From Klebsiella pneumoniae (lineage in GTDB: Bacteria > Myxococcota_A > UBA796 > SXON01), in the NCBI GenBank assembly GCA_945862325.1, contig CAMAXZ010000001.1, positions 1 through 64,000 of the forward strand: 64,000 nucleotides of DNA. The letters are read 5' to 3'. The notes beneath the pieces are model-generated. The model saw only the letters and a list, made by a program, of their open reading frames with translations. It did no database searches and had not been told where the DNA came from. The translations under genes were made by a program, and so were the position numbers. Below are positions 10,816 to 19,056 of this stretch, piece by piece (the first letter of the stretch is position 1; each line of letters opens with the position of its first letter).

Positions 10816-10842
10816 CCTATACAGTCATCGGGTCGTCCGCAA
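10816..10842 (-). promoter_or_regulatory. Candidate sigma-70-type promoter for 10353-10787
   Basis: Read on the minus strand, TTGCGG (10842-10837) and TATAGG (10821-10816) are separated by 15 bases, slightly short for the class. The predicted start is about 22 bases before the ATG, leaving room for the GGAGGA site. A 6-base-arm inverted repeat CCGCTC..GAGCGG at 10860-10873 lies just upstream and could be an operator. Confidence 0.4.
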
Positions 10843-10917
10843 GGACGCCTGCATCTTGTCCGCTCGTGAGCGGCTCGTCAAGACTATTCGTGGCTTGTCA
10901 CTCGAGCGTCGCGAGGC

Positions 10918-10958
10918 GGAAAAACGACGGCCCGCCTCACGAAACGAGAGGCGGGCCG
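10918..10958 (-). terminator. Rho-independent terminator for the 10978-11514 lipoprotein gene
   Basis: A perfect 11-base stem pairs 10928-10938 (CGGCCCGCCTC) with 10948-10958 around a 9-base loop. On the minus strand it is followed by CGTCGTTTTTCC. It lies 19 bases beyond the stop codon. Confidence 0.82.
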
Positions 10959-10977
10959 CGCCGTGTCGAGCTCGGGC

Positions 10978-11514
10978 TCAGAACACGTTGGTGCAGTAGT
11001 CGGAGAAGTACGAGGTGCTGTGCCCGTTGGTGACACAGTCCACCCAGTCGCCGTTGGTGTCCCAGATCTGGATCATCAGGGTGACCGTCGAGCCCATCTC
11101 GGTGTCGAACAGGGTGCTCTGGTTGTTGATCTGGTCGCGGTAGTCGTCCTTGATCTCGAGCGAGATCTCCTTCACGTCGCCGCCGAAGTCAGACTCGCCC
11201 ACGAGCTGGAAGTTCGTGTGGTACTCGGTCCAGACGCCGCAGATGAGCTGGCCGTTGTCGGGCTGCGAGCAGTCGTAGCTCGGGTCGCCGGTCTCGATGA
11301 GGTCGAGCTGGACGTTGCCGATCTCGGCGGTGGTCTCGATGGTCCACACCATCGCGCTTCCGACCTGACTGTAGTTGTAGGACTCGAGGTAGTAGTCGGG
11401 GGCGTTGCCGCTGTCGAGGCTCTCGCACGAGGTGTCGCCCGAGTCGCACTTGGCGCCGCCCGCGGAGCAGCCGACGAGCACGAGGGCGGGGAGAGAGAGG
11501 AGGAAGTACTTCAT
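10978..11514 (-). CDS. Lipoprotein of unknown function
   Basis: The 178-residue product starts at the ATG at 11514 after an AAGGAG site. The signal peptide ends in lipobox LVGC (Cys16). The mature protein is acidic and Tyr/Thr-rich with repeated strand-like segments and seven further cysteines. It lacks the Asp-Thr stalk and the six-cysteine layout of its two neighbours. I recognise no family. It has its own promoter candidate and terminator. Its position directly after hflX, 70 bases away, need not mean shared function. Confidence 0.72.
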   Translation of the reverse strand: MKYFLLSLPALVLVGCSAGGAKCDSGDTSCESLDSGNAPDYYLESYNYSQVGSAMVWTIETTAEIGNVQLDLIETGDPSYDCSQPDNGQLICGVWTEYHTNFQLVGESDFGGDVKEISLEIKDDYRDQINNQSTLFDTEMGSTVTLMIQIWDTNGDWVDCVTNGHSTSYFSDYCTNVF

Positions 11515-11549
11515 TGGCGTCTCCTTGGTGCGGCGCTGGCCGCGGCGGC

Positions 11550-11577
11550 AGTCTACCACGCGGACGCAGGACGCCAA
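11550..11577 (-). promoter_or_regulatory. Candidate sigma-70-type promoter for 10978-11514
   Basis: On the minus strand TTGGCG (11577-11572) and TAGACT (11555-11550) are 16 bases apart, each matching four of six consensus positions. The predicted start is about 29 bases before the ATG, with AAGGAG in the leader. Confidence 0.5.
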
Positions 11578-11584
11578 AAAGTCT

Positions 11585-13246
11585 TCATGCCTCCCCGTTG
11601 GACTCGCTCCAGCGGCGCGCCCGGGCCTCACGAAACAAGGTCCGCTCGATCGTCTCGACGAGGTGCTCGAGGCCTTCGCCGGTCTGCGCGCTCACGCACA
11701 GCGCGTCGTCCCACGCGCGCTCACGGGCCGCGACGATCTCCGGGTCGGCGACGTCGATCTTGTTGAGCACGAGCAGGGTGGGCACGTCGGCGGCGCCGAG
11801 CTCACGGAGGGTGGCTTCGACCGTGTCTCTCTGGGCCTCGTGGTCCGGGTCGGACACGTCGATGACGTGGAGCAGGAGGTCCGCGTCGAGCGCCTCGTCG
11901 ATCGTGCTGCGGAACGCGTGCACGAGATCCTTCGGGAGATCCCGGATGAACCCGACGGTGTCGGTGAGCACGATCTCGCGGTCCTCCGGGAAGCGGAGGC
12001 GGCGGGAGGTGGGGTCGAGCGTGGCGAAGAGCTTGTCTTCCGCGTCGACGCTCGCGCCGGTGGCCCGGTTCAAGAGCGAGCTCTTCCCGGCGTTGGTGTA
12101 CCCGACGATGGCGACGAGCGGCAGGCCGACGCGTCGGCGCCGGCCGCGTCGCATGGCGCGCTCTTGCGCGATCTCCCGGAGCTGCGCCTCGACGCGGTGC
12201 TCGCGCTCCTCGGCTCGCCGTCGGTTGATCTCCAGCTTCGTCTCGCCCGGGCCCCGCCCACCGATGCCGCCGGTGAGTCGGCTCATCGCCGTGGGCATGA
12301 TCGCGAGGCGCGGCTTCCGATACCGCAGCTGCGCGAGCTCGACTTGGAGCTTGCCCTCCTTCGTGGCCGCGCGCTGACTGAAGATGTCGAGGATGAGCTG
12401 CGTGCGATCGAGCACCTTGAGGTCGGTCTCGGTCGCGATGTTGCGGAGCTGGGACGGGCTCAGCTCCTGATCGAACACCAGCACGCTCGCGTCGAGGTGC
12501 ATGCACCGGAGCACGAGATCCTCGATCTTTCCCTGCCCGACGAGGGTGCGACCGTCGAGCTCGCGTCGGACCTGCACGGACGCGTCCACGACGTGGAGCC
12601 CGGCGGTCTGCGCGAGCCGCTGAAGCTCGTCGAGGCTCGTCTTCGCGTCGCGCGCGCTCCCCGTCGTGACGCTGATGAGCACGGCGTTCTCGAGGTCCCC
12701 GACGTCGCGGGCCGTCGCGGCAGCGCGGAACTGCGCCTCGAGATCGCGGATGAACGCCGAGTAGTCGTGCTCCCACCCGTGTACGGACGCCAGATCCTCG
12801 ATCACGTGGGGCGCCGAGCCGCCGGGGGGTAGGAGGTACGCCCAGCTCACCGCGCCGGGGAGGCCGTCGGCCTGGGCTTGCACGACCACCACGCCGTCGA
12901 GGCGCAGCAGGGCGAGATCGGTGAGATCGTCCTTCGAGACGCCCTCGCCGCGGAGGTGGGTGTGCAGCAGGCGCAGGCCGCGGAACCGGGACGCGCCGGC
13001 GCGAACGCGGCCGAGGTCCGGGATGAAGAGCTGGTGCGCGTCGCCGACGATGACCTTGTCGATGACGCCCGAGCGGTCCACGAGGACGCCGATCTGCCGA
13101 CCGGTGTCGCGCGAGAGCTCGGTGAGTCGTCGCGCGAACTCTGCGGTGATCCAGCGGTTCGCCGGGAGCCTGCGGGCGTGCAGCGCCTGGAGCGCCTTGC
13201 TCTCGGAGGGCTTCAGTCCGACGGTGTTTCCGTGGATGGTCTCGAT
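11585..13246 (-). CDS. hflX: GTPase HflX, probable ATC start
   Basis: HflX is a ribosome-associated GTPase that splits stalled or stress-damaged 70S ribosomes. The GTPase domain shows G1 GYTNAGKSS, G3 DTVGFIRDLP, G4 NKID and G5 SAQTG, with the HflX glycine-rich linker GGIGGRGPGE before it. The first ATG/GTG in frame is the GTG at 13079-13081, but the reading frame continues upstream with IHGNTVGLKPSE and ITAEFARRLTELS, segments I know from deltaproteobacterial HflX N-termini. The only well-placed start is ATC at 13246, five bases after GGGAGG and 18 bases after the flotillin stop. With that start the protein is 553 residues. Confidence 0.9.
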   Translation of the reverse strand: METIHGNTVGLKPSESKALQALHARRLPANRWITAEFARRLTELSRDTGRQIGVLVDRSGVIDKVIVGDAHQLFIPDLGRVRAGASRFRGLRLLHTHLRGEGVSKDDLTDLALLRLDGVVVVQAQADGLPGAVSWAYLLPPGGSAPHVIEDLASVHGWEHDYSAFIRDLEAQFRAAATARDVGDLENAVLISVTTGSARDAKTSLDELQRLAQTAGLHVVDASVQVRRELDGRTLVGQGKIEDLVLRCMHLDASVLVFDQELSPSQLRNIATETDLKVLDRTQLILDIFSQRAATKEGKLQVELAQLRYRKPRLAIMPTAMSRLTGGIGGRGPGETKLEINRRRAEEREHRVEAQLREIAQERAMRRGRRRRVGLPLVAIVGYTNAGKSSLLNRATGASVDAEDKLFATLDPTSRRLRFPEDREIVLTDTVGFIRDLPKDLVHAFRSTIDEALDADLLLHVIDVSDPDHEAQRDTVEATLRELGAADVPTLLVLNKIDVADPEIVAARERAWDDALCVSAQTGEGLEHLVETIERTLFREARARRWSESNGEA

Positions 13247-13257
13247 GCGAACCTCCC
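13247..13257 (-). promoter_or_regulatory. Ribosome binding site that points to an ATC start for hflX
   Basis: On the minus strand GGGAGG (13257-13252) is followed by TTCGC and then ATC. No ATG, GTG or TTG lies in frame between the preceding in-frame TAA and the GTG at 13081; a CTG exists at 13216 but has no ribosome site. Confidence 0.6.
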
Positions 13258-13264
13258 GACGTTC

Positions 13265-14521
13265 TTATCCGCGGGGCGCCGTCACGGCGGCCCCGACCGC
13301 CGCGAGCGTCCGCGGCAGATCGACCCCGGTCGTGCTCTTCAGCTCCTCGGACAGGCTCACGACGTCGCGGGCGACGACGTTCCCGTCGGCTGGGAGCACC
13401 GTGAGGCGGTCGACGTGCACGTTCTGAATCGTGGACACCATCTGGGTCAGGGTGCTCTGCAGCTTCTGCATGAGGAAGATGTCGCGGGCCGCGCCGCCGC
13501 CACGCTTCCAGGTGGTGATCATGTCGGCCAGCACCGCCGCCGTCGCCTTGCCGTCCTCCACGATCTTCGCGGATGCGCCCTTCGCGGCGCTCTCGGCAGC
13601 TTCCATCGCGGCCTGGGCGGGGGCGATCACGTCCGCCTCGAGCTGGCGTCGGACCTGCTCGACGCGGGCCTTCTGGTGTTTCAGCTCGCCCTCCGCGCGT
13701 GCGATCAACGCCTTCACCTGCCCGACCTCCTCCGCGATGAGGGCGTCGCGCCGAGACAGCGTGTCGGCGAGGCGCCGCTCCGTCTCGGCGCGCGCGATCT
13801 CGGTTCGTGACTCGATCTCCGACACACGCGCCCGCTCACGGTTCGCGGCGTCCTGGATCGTCGAGGTCGCCTTGGCGTTGTTCTCGGCGATGCTCGAGCG
13901 TGCGACGAGCTCCGCGGAGCTCTTTCGGCCGATGCTGCTGAGGTAGCCCTTTTCGTCCGACACGTTCTGGATCTTCAAGGTGTCGAGGGACAACCCGAGC
14001 TTCGTGAGGTCGTGCTCGGCCTCCTCGAGCAGCTTCTCCGCGAACATGATCTTGTCCTCGTTGACCTGCTCGGGGGTGAGCTGGCTGAGGACGCCGCGGA
14101 GGTTGCCTTCGAGCGTGTCTTTCGCCACCTGGACGATCTCCTGGCGGCTGTACCCGAGGAAGCGCTCGAGGGCGTTGTCGAGGACGGGAGAGTGCCCGGC
14201 GATCTTGAGGTTGGCCACGCCCTGGACATGGAGCGGGATGCCGCCCTTGCTGTAGGCGTTCGTGACCGAGACCTCGATGATCATGTTGGTGAGGTCGACG
14301 CGATCGACGGTTTCGAGGAGGGGGATCCGGATGCTCCGCCCTCCTTTCACGACGCGGTAGCCGATCACCCGCCCTTCGACGTCGCGCGCGGCGCCCGAAA
14401 ACACGAGCACCTCGTTCGGCCCGCAGATGTAGAGCAGGTTGTTGATGGTGAAGACGAGCGCGGCGAGGGCGATCACGGCGACGACGAGCACGACACCGAT
14501 CGCGACGAGGATCTCCATCAT
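13265..14521 (-). CDS. SPFH/flotillin-family membrane protein (second of tandem pair)
   Basis: The 418-residue protein has one N-terminal membrane segment (about residues 5-30), an SPFH/PHB domain (about 35-200, with NAYSKGGIPLHVQGVANLKI and a DNALERFLGYSRQEI motif), and a long Ala/Glu-rich coiled coil (about 215-310). This is the layout of flotillins, which form oligomeric membrane microdomain scaffolds. Its start ATG overlaps the stop of the upstream flotillin gene as ATGA, so translation is coupled. It is clearly a paralogue of that gene. The two probably hetero-oligomerise, by analogy with other tandem flotillins. Confidence 0.88.
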   Translation of the reverse strand: MMEILVAIGVVLVVAVIALAALVFTINNLLYICGPNEVLVFSGAARDVEGRVIGYRVVKGGRSIRIPLLETVDRVDLTNMIIEVSVTNAYSKGGIPLHVQGVANLKIAGHSPVLDNALERFLGYSRQEIVQVAKDTLEGNLRGVLSQLTPEQVNEDKIMFAEKLLEEAEHDLTKLGLSLDTLKIQNVSDEKGYLSSIGRKSSAELVARSSIAENNAKATSTIQDAANRERARVSEIESRTEIARAETERRLADTLSRRDALIAEEVGQVKALIARAEGELKHQKARVEQVRRQLEADVIAPAQAAMEAAESAAKGASAKIVEDGKATAAVLADMITTWKRGGGAARDIFLMQKLQSTLTQMVSTIQNVHVDRLTVLPADGNVVARDVVSLSEELKSTTGVDLPRTLAAVGAAVTAPRG

Positions 14522-15780
14522 GCGTTCTCCTTCGGGCTGAGCGAGGCGGACACATCCACGCCGGTCGTGGCGCGGATCTCCGCGAGCACGCGGTTGACCA
14601 CCGCCGGATAGCCGGCCACGAACGACGCGAGCGCTTGCCCGTCGCCACGATCGACCACGTTGATCTCGCCGATGTCGATGGCGTTCACGCGAGACACGAC
14701 CGTGGCGACGATCTGCTCGAGCTGTTGGATGAGGAAGATGTCCCGCGCGTCGTCACCCGCGCTCTGCCAGGTCTCGGTCAGGAGCCCGAGCACCTCGGCC
14801 ATCGCGCGGCCGTTCTCGGCGATCACCGACGCGTCGCCGCGGGCCCGCAAGGCTTCGGCGGCCTGGGCGGCGCGCGCGGGCAGGACGACCTCCGCCGTCA
14901 GGCGGGTCTGCTCGAGCTCCTGCCGGAGCTGTTGGAGCGCTTGCTCGGCCTCGGCGCGGGCGGCGGCCGCGAGCTGCACAGTCAGCTCCTCCTCGGACTT
15001 CGCGCGCGCCTCGAGCTCCGCCTTGATCTTGCGGAGCTCGTTGGTCTTCTGGAGCACGCGGCCGTCCGCCTGCTCCATGGCGATCTGCCCGGTCTGGCGC
15101 GCGTGGGCCGCGGCCTGCTCCGACGCCGCCTTCGACTGCGACTCGGCGATGTCCGCCACCATCAGCACGTTCGCGATGCGCTCGCGCCCGATGCTGTCGA
15201 GGTACTTCACGTCGTCCCACACATTGAGCACGCGCAGAGTGTCGAGCTGGATGCCGAGCTTGCGGAGATCGTCTTCGGCCTCGTCCAGCAGGGTGTTGGC
15301 GAATTTGAGCCGATCTTCGTTGACCTCTTCGGGGGTGAGTCGCGCGAGCACCCCGCGCAGGTGGCCCTCGAGGGACTCCTTCGCCACCCGCCGGATCTCG
15401 GCGGGGTCACGTCCGAGGAAGCGCTCCACCGCGTTCGTGACCACGGCGGGGTCCGACGACACCTTCACGTTGGCGATGGCGTGCAGGTTCAGCGGGATCC
15501 CCCCCTTGCTGTAGGCGTTCGACACCTGCAGGTCGAGCGGCACCGTTGCAAGGCTCATGCGATCGACGCGTTCAAGGAAGGGAATCCGGAGCGCGCGACC
15601 GCCGAACACGAGCCGGTAGCCGAGCTCGCTCCCGTCGGCCGAGCTGCGCTTCCGTCCGGAGAAGATCAACACCTCGTCCGGACGACAGATGAACAAGAAG
15701 CTTCGTAAGATGCCGATCAAGAGCAGCAGGCCGAAGCCCGATGCGGCGGCGAGACAGACGGCGGTCGCGAGGGCTTCCAC
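14518..15780 (-). CDS. SPFH/flotillin-family membrane protein (first of tandem pair)
   Basis: The 420-residue protein starts at a GTG 7 bases after the NfeD-like gene. It has an N-terminal membrane segment (about 8-30), an SPFH domain with NAYSKGGIPLNLHAIANVKV, and a coiled coil rich in Ala, Glu and Gln. Only the same scaffold features can be predicted as for its downstream paralogue. The two proteins share the NAYSKGGIPL core and the ALERFLG / TLEGHLRGVL-type helices but differ along the coiled coil, so this is an old duplication. The NfeD-flotillin pairing is a well-known bacterial arrangement. Confidence 0.88.
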   Translation of the reverse strand: MEALATAVCLAAASGFGLLLLIGILRSFLFICRPDEVLIFSGRKRSSADGSELGYRLVFGGRALRIPFLERVDRMSLATVPLDLQVSNAYSKGGIPLNLHAIANVKVSSDPAVVTNAVERFLGRDPAEIRRVAKESLEGHLRGVLARLTPEEVNEDRLKFANTLLDEAEDDLRKLGIQLDTLRVLNVWDDVKYLDSIGRERIANVLMVADIAESQSKAASEQAAAHARQTGQIAMEQADGRVLQKTNELRKIKAELEARAKSEEELTVQLAAAARAEAEQALQQLRQELEQTRLTAEVVLPARAAQAAEALRARGDASVIAENGRAMAEVLGLLTETWQSAGDDARDIFLIQQLEQIVATVVSRVNAIDIGEINVVDRGDGQALASFVAGYPAVVNRVLAEIRATTGVDVSASLSPKENA

Positions 15781-15787
15781 GGGTACC

Positions 15788-16402
15788 TCAGGTGGCGGTT
15801 GGGAGGCGGGGCGGGCGCGGGCTCGCCGAGGTGACGCTCGCGACGCCCGCCTCGATCGCCACCACCAACACGCGCTCGTCGCGCTCGATCCGGCGATCGT
15901 CGCGGGTGGTGGCGAGGAGATCGAGGGTCTGGCCCTGGTGGTCGAGGCGGATCTTGCCGGGGCGATCGGGCGTGATCGCGAGGAGCACCCGGCCTTCGCG
16001 GCCAGTCAGGGCGCGGGTGTCGACGGACGCGGAGACGGTGTCGGTCGCGAGGTGCTGCACCGCCCAGGCGGCGACCCAGCCGAGGCCCAGGCCGGTGGGG
16101 AGCGCGAACAGCAGGCTCGGGAGCGACGGCGCGAGGAGGGACACGCCGAGGCCGGACAGCCCGAAGGTAGCCAGGAAGAAGGTCCAGAATCGAAGCGAGA
16201 ACACGACGCTGAAGAGTGCTGCAGCGTCGGCGCCGTGCGCGGCATGGGAGTGGTCGGCGTCGCCCCCGTGGTCGGCGTCGCCCCCGTGGTCGACGGCACC
16301 CGGGGCGCCGTGATCGGCGTCCTTTCCGGCGCCGAACGCGGACGCCCCGACGAGGATCCCGCCGAGGACGAAAGCAGCGGCGTACAGCGCGAGGAGGGTC
16401 AC
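15788..16402 (-). CDS. NfeD-like membrane protein with OB-fold domain
   Basis: The 204-residue protein starts at a GTG. It has an N-terminal membrane segment, a His/Asp/Gly-rich loop (four tandem HGGDADH-type units, about residues 30-56), two or three further membrane segments (about 63-118), and a small C-terminal beta domain (about 125-190, GREGRVLLAI...) typical of NfeD OB folds. The protease-type ClpP domain of long NfeD proteins is absent. It heads the operon with two flotillins. The His/Asp loop could bind metal; this is inference from composition only. Confidence 0.8.
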   Translation of the reverse strand: MTLLALYAAAFVLGGILVGASAFGAGKDADHGAPGAVDHGGDADHGGDADHSHAAHGADAAALFSVVFSLRFWTFFLATFGLSGLGVSLLAPSLPSLLFALPTGLGLGWVAAWAVQHLATDTVSASVDTRALTGREGRVLLAITPDRPGKIRLDHQGQTLDLLATTRDDRRIERDERVLVVAIEAGVASVTSASPRPPRLPTAT

Positions 16403-16516
16403 CGGATCACGATGCCAGGGTGGGGGCGCGGGTTCAAGGGGAGGGCGGTCGCGACGCGGATCGCTCGGCAGATTCCTGGCCGACGTCGCCGACCGCCTTG
16501 AGCCGGCGGAAGACCG

Positions 16517-16855
16517 TCACCCCCGTCGGGCGAGGCTGAGCCAACCGAGGATGAGCAGGACCCCGCCGATGGGGGTGATCGCGCCGAGCGCCCCGATGTC
16601 GGTCAAGACGAGGGTGTAGAGGGAGCCGCCGAAGACGACGACCCCGGCGAAGATGAGGTTCCAAGAAAGCTTACGGTCTGGCGCGGCGAGCGCCAACACC
16701 ATCAGCAGCACGGCGTGCAACAGGTGCTGGTGCGCCGCGGTCTGCCACGTCGCCAGGCGCGCGTCGGTGACGGCGCCGCGCAGCGCGTGGGCGCCGAACG
16801 CGCTGCATGCCACACCGAGGGCGCCGACCATCGCCGACGCCGTGACGCGGTTCAT
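16517..16855 (-). CDS. DUF423 family small membrane protein
   Basis: The 112-residue protein has four predicted membrane segments and the family features: an N-terminal GALGVACSAFGAHALRG segment, a central TAAHQHLLHAVLL helix with histidines, and C-terminal GGVLLILGWLSL. This matches the YgdD/DUF423 family, whose function is unknown. The start ATG overlaps the stop of the HD hydrolase gene as ATGA. Confidence 0.9.
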   Translation of the reverse strand: MNRVTASAMVGALGVACSAFGAHALRGAVTDARLATWQTAAHQHLLHAVLLMVLALAAPDRKLSWNLIFAGVVVFGGSLYTLVLTDIGALGAITPIGGVLLILGWLSLARRG

Positions 16856-17436
16856 CGCGGGACCCTGGCTTCGCGCGGGAAGGCGTCGTGGTGCAGGGCG
16901 TCGACCTCGCGGACCAGCAGATCGCCGAGCGGGTGTGTCCAGCGGTGATGGAGGGCCTCGACGACGGCACGGTAGTACCAGAGGGTCTCGTCACGGGGGA
17001 CCGAGAATCGGGACCACACGTCGTCGCCGACGAGGACGAGATCGCGCCGGATGCTGCCGGCGTTGTGCAGCTTGTCGGCGGCGGAGATCAGCTTCACCTC
17101 GTCGGGCGCGTCGCGGAGGTGCGCGATGTACGCCTCTTTGCGCGGGCGCCACGGGGGCTTGGGGTGCGTGGTGGCGTCCGTGAGTGCCTCGACGAGGCGG
17201 CGCACGCGCGCACCCCACCGCGCTTCGAGGAGCGAGGGCTCCGAGCCCGGCACGTCCTCGAGCCAATCGTGGAGGACGGCGGCGATCATCTGGTCTTCGT
17301 CGCCCCCGTACTCCGAGACGAGGCACATCACCGAGAGCAGGTGCGTGACGTAGGGAACTGGCGTACCCTTGCGCGCACGTCCGCGAAACTCGTGGATTGC
17401 GAACGAGATGGCGTCGTCGAGTCGTTGGGTGTGCAT
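16852..17436 (-). CDS. HD-domain phosphohydrolase (RelA/SpoT-HD or MESH1-like)
   Basis: The 194-residue protein begins at ATG 17436 with LDDAISFAIHEFRGRARKGT, close to the opening helix of the RelA/SpoT hydrolase domain. Metal-binding residues are seen as PYVTHLLSV, then the HD pair in AAVLHDWLEDV, and a later Asp in LISAADKLHN. The synthetase, TGS and ACT domains of long RSH enzymes are absent. Small proteins of this kind hydrolyse (p)ppGpp or other nucleotides. The substrate is not proven by sequence. An in-frame extension to 17532 runs into the divergent GAF gene and was not used. Confidence 0.82.
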   Translation of the reverse strand: MHTQRLDDAISFAIHEFRGRARKGTPVPYVTHLLSVMCLVSEYGGDEDQMIAAVLHDWLEDVPGSEPSLLEARWGARVRRLVEALTDATTHPKPPWRPRKEAYIAHLRDAPDEVKLISAADKLHNAGSIRRDLVLVGDDVWSRFSVPRDETLWYYRAVVEALHHRWTHPLGDLLVREVDALHHDAFPREARVPR

Positions 17437-17476
17437 CGCGCGCACCTGACGGAATAACCTGCGGGCTGGAGGTAGC

Positions 17477-18274
17477 ATGGCGATCTGGACGGTCACGAGC
17501 GGCGAGCGGGCGGTTGAGGTGGACGCTGCCAACTGGTTGGGGGCGCTCGGGCGTGCCCTGCCGGAGCTCGGCTTGTCGCAAGGGGCCCTCGGACGCCTCG
17601 TGTGCTCGATGAGCGACGACGGCGGGGCGGAGGCCTACGACCCCGTGAGCGGCATCCGCATCTCCGTGCGCGCCGGTGCCGGGTTCGCGTCGGAGCAGGC
17701 CGACGTCTTCGGGGATGCGTGGCGCTACGACGGCGCACCCGCGGCGCCCGCGGCGCCGGCGACCCCGCGCCCGCCCCCGGCGCCGACCGACCGGATGGAG
17801 GCCTTGTTCGACGCGTGCGCGGAGATCTCCGCGGCGCCGGACATCCGTACGGCCTGCGCAAAGGCGATGGAGGTCTCCGTGACCCTCGTGCCGGCGGACG
17901 CAGGGGCGGTGCTGATCCGCACCCGCGGCGGGGAACACCTTCGGTTCGCCGCCGCTCACGGGCCGACGGCGAAGCGCGTGGTCGATCTGACGATGCCGGT
18001 CGATCAGGGCATCGCGGGCTTCGCCCACAACTTCAACATGAGCGTGATCGTCGACGACGCGCGTCGCGACGTCCGGCACTACGCGCGGGTGGATCGCGCG
18101 ACTGGCTACGCCACGCGCGCGGTGCTCGCGGTGCCGATCCGCGCGTCGGACGGCGCGTCGATGGGCTGCTTGGAGCTGCTGAACCCGCCGCAGCCCTTCA
18201 CCGTCGACGACCTCGAGGTCGTGACGAGCGTCGGTGCCGCGCTCGGCGCGTGGCTTCAGAACGCGACGGTGTAG
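17477..18274 (+). CDS. GAF-domain protein
   Basis: The 265-residue protein starts at an ATG four bases after TGGAGG. Residues 1-90 form an unassigned small domain, followed by a Pro/Ala linker (about 90-105). A GAF domain fills 110-262, with PADAGAVLIRTRGGEHLRF, the MPVDQGIAGFA turn and the closing segment VLAVPIRASDGASMGCLELL. GAF domains bind small molecules or cyclic nucleotides. No output domain is attached, so it may act as a protein partner. The divergent HD gene starts only 40 bases away, so one or both promoters must lie inside the neighbouring coding sequence. Confidence 0.8.
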   Translation: MAIWTVTSGERAVEVDAANWLGALGRALPELGLSQGALGRLVCSMSDDGGAEAYDPVSGIRISVRAGAGFASEQADVFGDAWRYDGAPAAPAAPATPRPPPAPTDRMEALFDACAEISAAPDIRTACAKAMEVSVTLVPADAGAVLIRTRGGEHLRFAAAHGPTAKRVVDLTMPVDQGIAGFAHNFNMSVIVDDARRDVRHYARVDRATGYATRAVLAVPIRASDGASMGCLELLNPPQPFTVDDLEVVTSVGAALGAWLQNATV

Positions 18275-18331
18275 CGCGCGCGTGTGTCGGGTCCGATGTC
18301 GTGGGCGGACATTTTTTGGTCGGCGATCCGC

Positions 18332-18363
18332 TTGATCTGGTGTCGATCTGAACGTATGCTCAG
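18332..18363 (+). promoter_or_regulatory. SOS promoter of the imu operon: sigma-70 -35/-10 with overlapping LexA box
   Basis: TTGATC (18332-18337) and TATGCT (18355-18360) are separated by 17 bases. CTGAACGTATGCTCAG (18348-18363) is an imperfect palindrome covering the -10 element. With the following G it matches 15 of 17 positions of the Myxococcus LexA consensus as I remember it (CTRHAMRYBYGTTCAGS). Transcription would begin close to the GTG of imuA at 18367, giving a leaderless or nearly leaderless message. Confidence 0.7.
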
Positions 18364-18366
18364 GTC

Positions 18367-19056
18367 GTGTCCGCCCTCGCATCTCCATCCGCCTCCACGC
18401 TCGCGCGCCTCCGGGCCGCTGTCGGCGCGCTCGATCCAGGCGCGCGCGTCGGGGTTCACGGGGGCGCGCTCGGTGGCCGCCTGCCCACGGGCACCCCTGC
18501 GCTCGACGTGTGGCTTCGGGGGTGGCCACGTCCTGGCATCACCGAGCTCGTGGGCGCGCCCGGCTCCGGTCGACTCGCCGCGCTCATCCCCACGCTCGCC
18601 GCGGTCACCAAGGGGCGTGGTCACGCGTTGATCCTCGATCCGGGCCACCACGCGCATCCACCCGGCTGGGAGGGGGTGGAGCTCGCGCAGGTGGTGGTCG
18701 TACGCCCCCCGCAGGAGCGCGCGGCGTGGGTGGCTGAACAAGCGGCGCGCTCTGGGGCGCTCGACATGGTCCTCGTGCTCGACGCGCCGCCGCTCGGGCG
18801 CGCCGGGCTCCGCCTCGCGCGCGCGGCAGACGCGGGGAGCTGCGCGGTCTTTGTCGTATCCCCGTCTTCAGAGGCCGATCTTCCCTCGGCCCTGCGCCTC
18901 CGCGCGGAAGGGTGGGACGCGGAGGGGGCCGTCCGGCTCCGCTGCGTGCGCAGCCGGGATGGGCGCCAGGAGGGGGAGCGCGTCTTCGTGCCCGGAGAGG
19001 CCGCGCCGGAGCCGCGCGTGGCGATCCTGCGGCCGGCCGTGTGGGCGGCACGATGA
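18367..19056 (+). CDS. imuA: ImuA, RecA-like accessory protein of the mutagenesis cassette
   Basis: The 229-residue protein starts at a GTG and resembles a shortened RecA/SulA fold: GGALGGRLPTGTPALD, GITELVGAPGSGRLA (P-loop-like but with Arg in place of the usual Lys), and a Walker-B-like strand MVLVLDAPPL. ImuA is the first gene of imuA-imuB-dnaE2 cassettes, which carry out damage-induced mutagenic translesion synthesis in many bacteria lacking umuDC. The SOS-type promoter directly upstream and the ATGA overlap with the polymerase gene support the assignment strongly. The divergence of the P-loop is common in this family, so ATPase activity is uncertain. Confidence 0.85.
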   Translation: MSALASPSASTLARLRAAVGALDPGARVGVHGGALGGRLPTGTPALDVWLRGWPRPGITELVGAPGSGRLAALIPTLAAVTKGRGHALILDPGHHAHPPGWEGVELAQVVVVRPPQERAAWVAEQAARSGALDMVLVLDAPPLGRAGLRLARAADAGSCAVFVVSPSSEADLPSALRLRAEGWDAEGAVRLRCVRSRDGRQEGERVFVPGEAAPEPRVAILRPAVWAAR

